Shown piece by piece: positions 6,001-7,451 of a stretch of DNA of 7,451 nt. The DNA is from Treponema sp. UBA2869 (GTDB lineage: Bacteria; Spirochaetota; Spirochaetia; Treponematales; Treponemataceae). The notes below the pieces were generated by a model, which saw only the letters and a list, made by a program, of their open reading frames with translations, did no database searches and was not told the DNA's origin. The stretch is from the NCBI GenBank assembly GCA_002350445.1, contig DEEV01000005.1, forward strand, positions 28,860-36,310, given 5' to 3'. Made by a program: the position numbers and the translations under genes. Position 1 is the first letter of the stretch; every line of letters starts with the position of its first letter.

Positions 6001-7451
6001 CCGGACTTGCTGTATGGTCCGTTGTTCCAAATGCAGGAGCCTGAGAATCTTTTGCTACTCTACGTGTAATAGATTTTGTTTTTCCAGTAAAGTCCGTTAC
6101 AGTGAATATAAGCTCGTATTTTGCGTTTTCAATGCTTGTGCTGTCAAAAGTTCCATCAACATCAAATTCATATTCCCAGCTGGTTGTAGTTGTACCGCCA
6201 GAAGTTGTTGTTGTAATTCCGTGACCTTCCGTAAGGTTTATAGAACCTATATCTGTAGCTGTTTCAACACCTTCCGAATTAACCACGAGCTTTTGAAGCT
6301 TTACAGTAACCGGCTCTGCGGCCAGTTTCCAGTCATCAGAAATTACACCGCCAAACAGAACCCGACCAGACTTTTTGTACTGAAGATCAGTTTTTCCATT
6401 TGAGGTTTCTGTAATCTGAGGAGTTTCGTTATCAATTGCAAAATAAACAGGCTGGGCATCGCTTCCAAAGCTTGTTTTTCTGTAGCCTTTAAGTTCAGTT
6501 TTTCTTGCCGCACCAATTTCCATTGAATCAACAGCATCCAATGTTGTATCAACTGCATCGATATAAAGTCTGTAAATTCCTGCCTCAGAAGGAAGTGCAA
6601 TGTTCGTAATAGAATAGCTTGTACTACTGCCGTTTTCTACAAGCGCTTTAGTGAAGCCGTCAATAACAGTTCCGTCTTCTTTTCTTATACTCAGATTTAC
6701 AGTTTTTAAGCCGTCATCATCTGTAATCTTACCGCTAAGTTTTGTGTTTTTATCAAAAACGTTGCCCTTTATTACAGAACCAGTTTCTGAATTTACACTA
6801 AGATTGTCCTTTGACGTTACTTTATAGAAGTTATAGCCTTCAATTACCGGAGCATCCGTCGGCTGCGAAACTTTATAAACTGCAGTTTCTTTTGTCGTCG
6901 TGTTTTCGAGTCTGTCTTTTGCAATAAATTTGATTTTTAAAGTAGTTCCGTCAGGATATTCAGGATTTCCATCTGAATCAAGTTTTGTTGTATCAATAGA
7001 AACTTCCGGGTTAGCAATTGAATCTGTAAAATCTATCTCAGTTCCTGCAGATCCATTTTTAACAACAACGTAGCTTACTTTTTCAAGCTCATAGTTATCA
7101 GAAGCGGTTCCTGTAATTTTAAACGTTCCGTTTACAAATTTGTCGCTACCTTTTGTTACAGACGGAACCGGCTCGTTTATTGTAAGTTCAGGTGCCTTAT
7201 TATCCACATAGAAGGTGTACCTGTCAAAACCTGTTTTGCCATTTGTATCAGTTGCATAAAGATATGTTGTGTATTTGTAAATGCCCGGCGTAGTCGGAAC
7301 ATCTACAGCACCTTTTCCAAAAGTAAAGTTGATTGTATAGTCGTTACCATTTTTAGCAACAGAAGTACTTGGTGCAGTAAGCGTTACAGCATTATGAGTA
7401 AGAGTCTGTGCCTCAGAAGAGTTCTTTTCTATTACATCAAAGCCTTCAGAA
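1..7451 (-). CDS. Giant multi-domain Ig-like repeat protein, internal fragment (both ends outside window)
   Basis: One frame is open across the entire window (first complete codon 7450-7448, last 4-2), giving 2,483 residues without a stop; codon phase was checked at every module boundary and never shifts. The product is rich in Thr, Ser, Asp, Asn, Gly and Ala, has only eight Cys, and shows no hydrophobic stretch long enough for a membrane helix, as expected of an exported protein. It is built of about fifteen diverged bacterial Ig-like modules marked by early G-x-[AT]-x-D turns and late D-x-x-G-N turns, and ends in a TIG/IPT-like segment. Proteins of this build are usually surface adhesins or structural stalks; that role is inferred from architecture only. 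Signal peptide, anchor and any enzymatic head would lie outside the window. The style resembles large Treponema surface proteins (from memory). Codon use is even throughout, with no sign of a patchwork origin or frameshift. Confidence 0.95.
2..295 (-). other. Start of a different domain, probably TIG/IPT-like (partial)
   Basis: Residues 2386-2483, cut by the window edge. It begins DIVPYITAIKTHLS, without the D-x-x-x-P junction, and contains an acidic/Thr patch (DQSDDDEETTT, positions 215-247), the segment RTALGHYPIYYR (137-172) and then KVTVYGFNLAKAGKLENVTI. A strand ending in x-G-F/x-N-L followed by a short loop and a V-T-I strand is the usual opening of TIG/IPT beta-sandwich domains. The family call is tentative, but the change from the preceding modules is clear. 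Confidence 0.45.
296..904 (-). other. Ig-like module 15 with insertion and paired cysteines
   Basis: Residues 2183-2385 (203 residues). It opens with DANKPKVAIDPFFW, then about 45 residues of Gly/Ser-rich loop before the early turn GTAYDDINLKTLSVSF (from 2248). Cys2289 and Cys2316 bracket a Gly/Thr-rich hairpin and could be disulfide-linked. The late part reads KLVHIYAVDARGDN, followed by a polar linker (TTGYSTGADAKYDVTQYN) that closes the Ig array. Confidence 0.6.
905..1642 (-). other. Long module 14 with EF-hand-like loop at its entry
   Basis: Residues 1937-2182 (246 residues). It opens with ENNAP and the strand RIASVKIWY, directly followed by an EF-hand-like loop. The centre is only weakly Ig-like: Gly/Asp-rich loops (GTGHDDFIDTSKDDSGYY, LGHTGSGTETDS) separate short strands (LHYSYLIG, YRIKFGDELL). 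It ends with LFDITIWDS and ARIQVALNIQYT before the next junction. It may hold two compact domains, or one that is not Ig-like. Confidence 0.45.
1565..1600 (-). other. EF-hand-like calcium-binding loop
   Basis: Residues 1951-1962 read DFNGNNAVDAGE. Asp, Asn and Asn fall at loop positions 1, 3 and 5, a hydrophobic Val at 8, Asp at 9 and Glu at 12, matching the spacing of the twelve-residue calcium loop found in EF-hands and in many extracellular bacterial repeat proteins. No flanking helix pair is apparent, so it is more likely an isolated calcium loop in a beta domain. Calcium binding is inferred. Confidence 0.5.
1643..2377 (-). other. Long module 13: Ig-like ends around a distinctive central block
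   Basis: Residues 1692-1936 (245 residues, about twice a normal module). It opens with DNKKP; the strand GFSKLVFFFKR and an acidic loop (DVEEGAEG) follow. The central block has YWVRG and IHKGGLVKFGGAYYVI (1808-1823), then a short beta region (SGSITLD) and an Asp/Ser-rich loop (YYSDSSDNTDDGM). It closes with NNIPDGSIEIYYVAFDKAGNF, in which AFDKAGN (1919-1925) is a normal late Ig turn. The central block does not look like an Ig domain. It recalls a block I associate with large Treponema proteins, unverified. Confidence 0.5.
2378..2926 (-). other. Ig-like module 12 with long N-terminal insertion
   Basis: Residues 1509-1691 (183 residues). It opens with DSDKP. About 85 residues without an Ig signature follow, including a single Cys (1554) and FYVYQYEWVNG. 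The Trp-rich strand MWLNGEWWLSG (1595-1605) then leads into the early turn GSVEDESDIKSATV. The late part is FGTLSYDFEIEDNDEK, with last strand IRSFSVKY. The first 85 residues may be a separate small domain. Confidence 0.5.
2927..3409 (-). other. Ig-like module 11 with Ala-rich insertion
   Basis: Residues 1348-1508. The entry is a variant junction (DPQGDIPTI). The early turn is GTASDNKK (from 1376), followed by ISATYIQID. An insertion at about 3131-3220 contains TAAASAVKAAFETALGTG, a likely alpha helix in an otherwise all-beta protein. The late part, RTIALRLYVRDSDGN, again fits the Ig pattern, and its DSDGN is a partial calcium-loop-like sequence. Confidence 0.55.
3410..3928 (-). other. Ig-like module 10 with insertion
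   Basis: Residues 1175-1347 (173 residues). It opens with a shortened junction (DNKP), then LKGKTYDADDETTVKYII. A polar insertion of about 50 residues follows (SWRLYVDGDVENMDGY, HEKSHKKLFTELYG), with more charge than the modules around it. The array pattern returns with FYFHFLVTDANKN and ETFNLKV. The insertion could be a decorated loop on the Ig fold. Confidence 0.5.
3929..4321 (-). other. Ig-like module 9 with paired cysteines
   Basis: Residues 1044-1174. It opens with DINKP. The early part contains a short cysteine loop (CNSEGLTC, Cys1058 and Cys1065) and the stretch GVYTKFAIRIEAQDSNG in place of a normal G-x-A-x-D turn. The late strand and turn, MIQFTVVVEDNAGLKK, are clear. The early strand arrangement departs from the other modules, so its Ig assignment rests mainly on its second half. 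Confidence 0.5.
4322..4768 (-). other. Ig-like module 8 with paired cysteines
   Basis: Residues 895-1043. It opens with DSDRP, has the early turn GTLTDDDEITKFEYK (from 927) and the strand pair GSWTLDL and YTIKFRVTQKDSFG. Cys992 and Cys1009, seventeen residues apart, lie after the late turn and could form a disulfide. The module ends with FIFGTNSDGYKDSQLYLKV before the next junction. Confidence 0.6.
4769..5269 (-). other. Ig-like module 7 with C-terminal extension
   Basis: Residues 728-894 (167 residues). It opens with DSEKP, has the early turn GTANDAD (759-765) and strand LSKVDLVYWIDKDGN. The late strand is TIVYVCAVASDTAQN, with a single unpaired Cys at 826. About 60 further residues (TSGTGESATVTDN onward, including LTFRKPLKTPEELL) follow before the next junction; they show no Ig signature and may form a small linker domain. 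Confidence 0.6.
5270..5656 (-). other. Ig-like module 6 (most canonical)
   Basis: Residues 599-727. It opens with DTKNP, has the early turn GTATDAGSGIDKI (632-644) and the late strand and turn NTVYARVYDKAGN (ending at 716), then the last strand DQTLFTLK. Both signatures are in their textbook form, so this is the best query for a profile search against bacterial Ig-like families. An insertion rich in Ser and Ala (TLNSSAAAGSTPEI) separates the middle strands. Confidence 0.75.
5657..6049 (-). other. Ig-like module 5
   Basis: Residues 468-598. It opens with DSQAP, followed by an Ala/Pro-rich linker (ASPAPAANAVKP) longer than at the other junctions. The core has GWYRTNTLTI, then GGVSDGTENWASGVSKIEI (513-531), then the late turn ATDKVGN (574-580). 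The SG-V-SKIEI pattern after the turn is close to the common form of bacterial Ig-like domains, so this is one of the clearest modules. Confidence 0.7.
6050..6433 (-). other. Ig-like module 4
   Basis: Residues 340-467. It opens with DNETP, has the early turn GGVISDDW (367-374) and strand AEPVTVKLQKLVV, then a Thr/Gly-rich loop (ITTTTSGGTTTT) before the strand SWEYEFDV. The late strand and turn read YELIFTVTDFTGK. The Thr-rich loop is the most low-complexity stretch in the N-terminal half and may be an exposed hairpin. Confidence 0.6.
6434..6853 (-). other. Ig-like module 3
   Basis: Residues 200-339. The entry is a variant junction (QPTDAP) rather than D-x-x-x-P. The early turn is GKITDDDG (240-247), followed by LKTVNLSIRK, and the late strand is IYRLYIDAVD (292-301). 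Between the late strand and the next junction lies a basic, polar stretch (AARKTELKGYRKTSFG) with no Ig signature, so the final strand (PVYFAI) comes unusually late. Confidence 0.6.
6854..7207 (-). other. Ig-like module 2
   Basis: Residues 82-199, the shortest complete module (118 residues). It opens with the junction VDNKAP, followed by strand ELTI, the turn GTASDN (114-119) and strand LEKVSYVVV. The late turn is AKDRLEN (177-183) and the last strand KETAVYKV. This is the pattern expected of bacterial Ig-like domains in large surface proteins. No catalytic or metal site is evident apart from Asp-containing loops. Confidence 0.7.
7208..7450 (-). other. Ig-like module 1, C-terminal part only
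   Basis: Residues 1-81. The second half of an Ig-like module whose beginning lies beyond the window edge. It shows alternating beta-strand patterns (YTINFTFG, YKYTTYLYATDTNG) and the late D-x-x-G turn (ATDTNGK), then a last strand (RYTFYV) running straight into the next junction. This shows that the repeat array extends further toward the N-terminus than can be seen here. Confidence 0.6.

Noticed and set aside
6014..6403. Plus-strand open frame of 129 codons, rich in Cys, Ser and Arg
   Set aside because: Antisense to module 4. Its Cys/Ser/Arg-rich composition is what results from reading the ACA/GAA/AAC-rich coding strand backwards, not a cysteine-rich protein.
1..7451. CRISPR array, insertion sequence or DNA-level tandem repeats
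   Set aside because: No repeated unit with regular spacers, no terminal inverted repeats and no long identical stretches were seen. The repetition is at protein level only and strongly diverged.
1..7451. A multi-gene defence, secretion or biosynthetic system
   Set aside because: Only one gene is present, and it contains no enzymatic, nuclease, NTPase or secretion motif. Any partner genes would be outside the window.

Overview
The whole window lies inside one protein-coding gene. On the minus strand, the frame whose codons begin at position 7450 and every third base below it stays open to position 2: 2,483 consecutive sense codons with no stop. Neither the start nor the stop codon is in the window, so both ends of the protein are missing. 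I see no second gene, intergenic gap, RNA gene, mobile element, CRISPR array, promoter or terminator.

The visible fragment (roughly 260 kDa) is a chain of beta-sandwich modules resembling bacterial Ig-like domains, the kind that form stalks of very large secreted or surface-anchored adhesin-like proteins. From the N-terminal side (high coordinates) to the C-terminal side (low coordinates) I count a partial module, fourteen further modules opened by a recurring D-x-x-x-P-type junction or a variant of it, and a final segment that begins a different fold, probably TIG/IPT-like. Most modules carry the same two signatures: an early G-x-[AT]-x-D turn followed by a beta strand (for example GTASDN, GTATDAGSG, GTANDAD, GTAYDD), and a late x-D-x-x-G-N turn (VYDKAGN, ATDKVGN, AFDKAGN). 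The modules have diverged so far that no DNA-level repeat is obvious. They lengthen along the chain, from about 118-140 residues at the N-terminal side to about 245 residues near the C-terminal side, where insertions and non-Ig stretches appear.

Organism: base composition is moderately AT-rich, with GGA, ACA, CTT, GAA and ATT favoured and CGG, CGA and CTA nearly absent; usage looks even across the window. The module style, the block containing IHKGGLVKFGGAYYVI and the terminal RTALGHYP/VYGFNL segment remind me of very large hypothetical surface proteins of gut or rumen Treponema (spirochaetes). That is recall, not a database result, so the assignment is tentative; another host-associated anaerobe is possible. 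No function beyond an extracellular structural or adhesive role can be supported. Residue numbers below count from the first complete codon at 7450.
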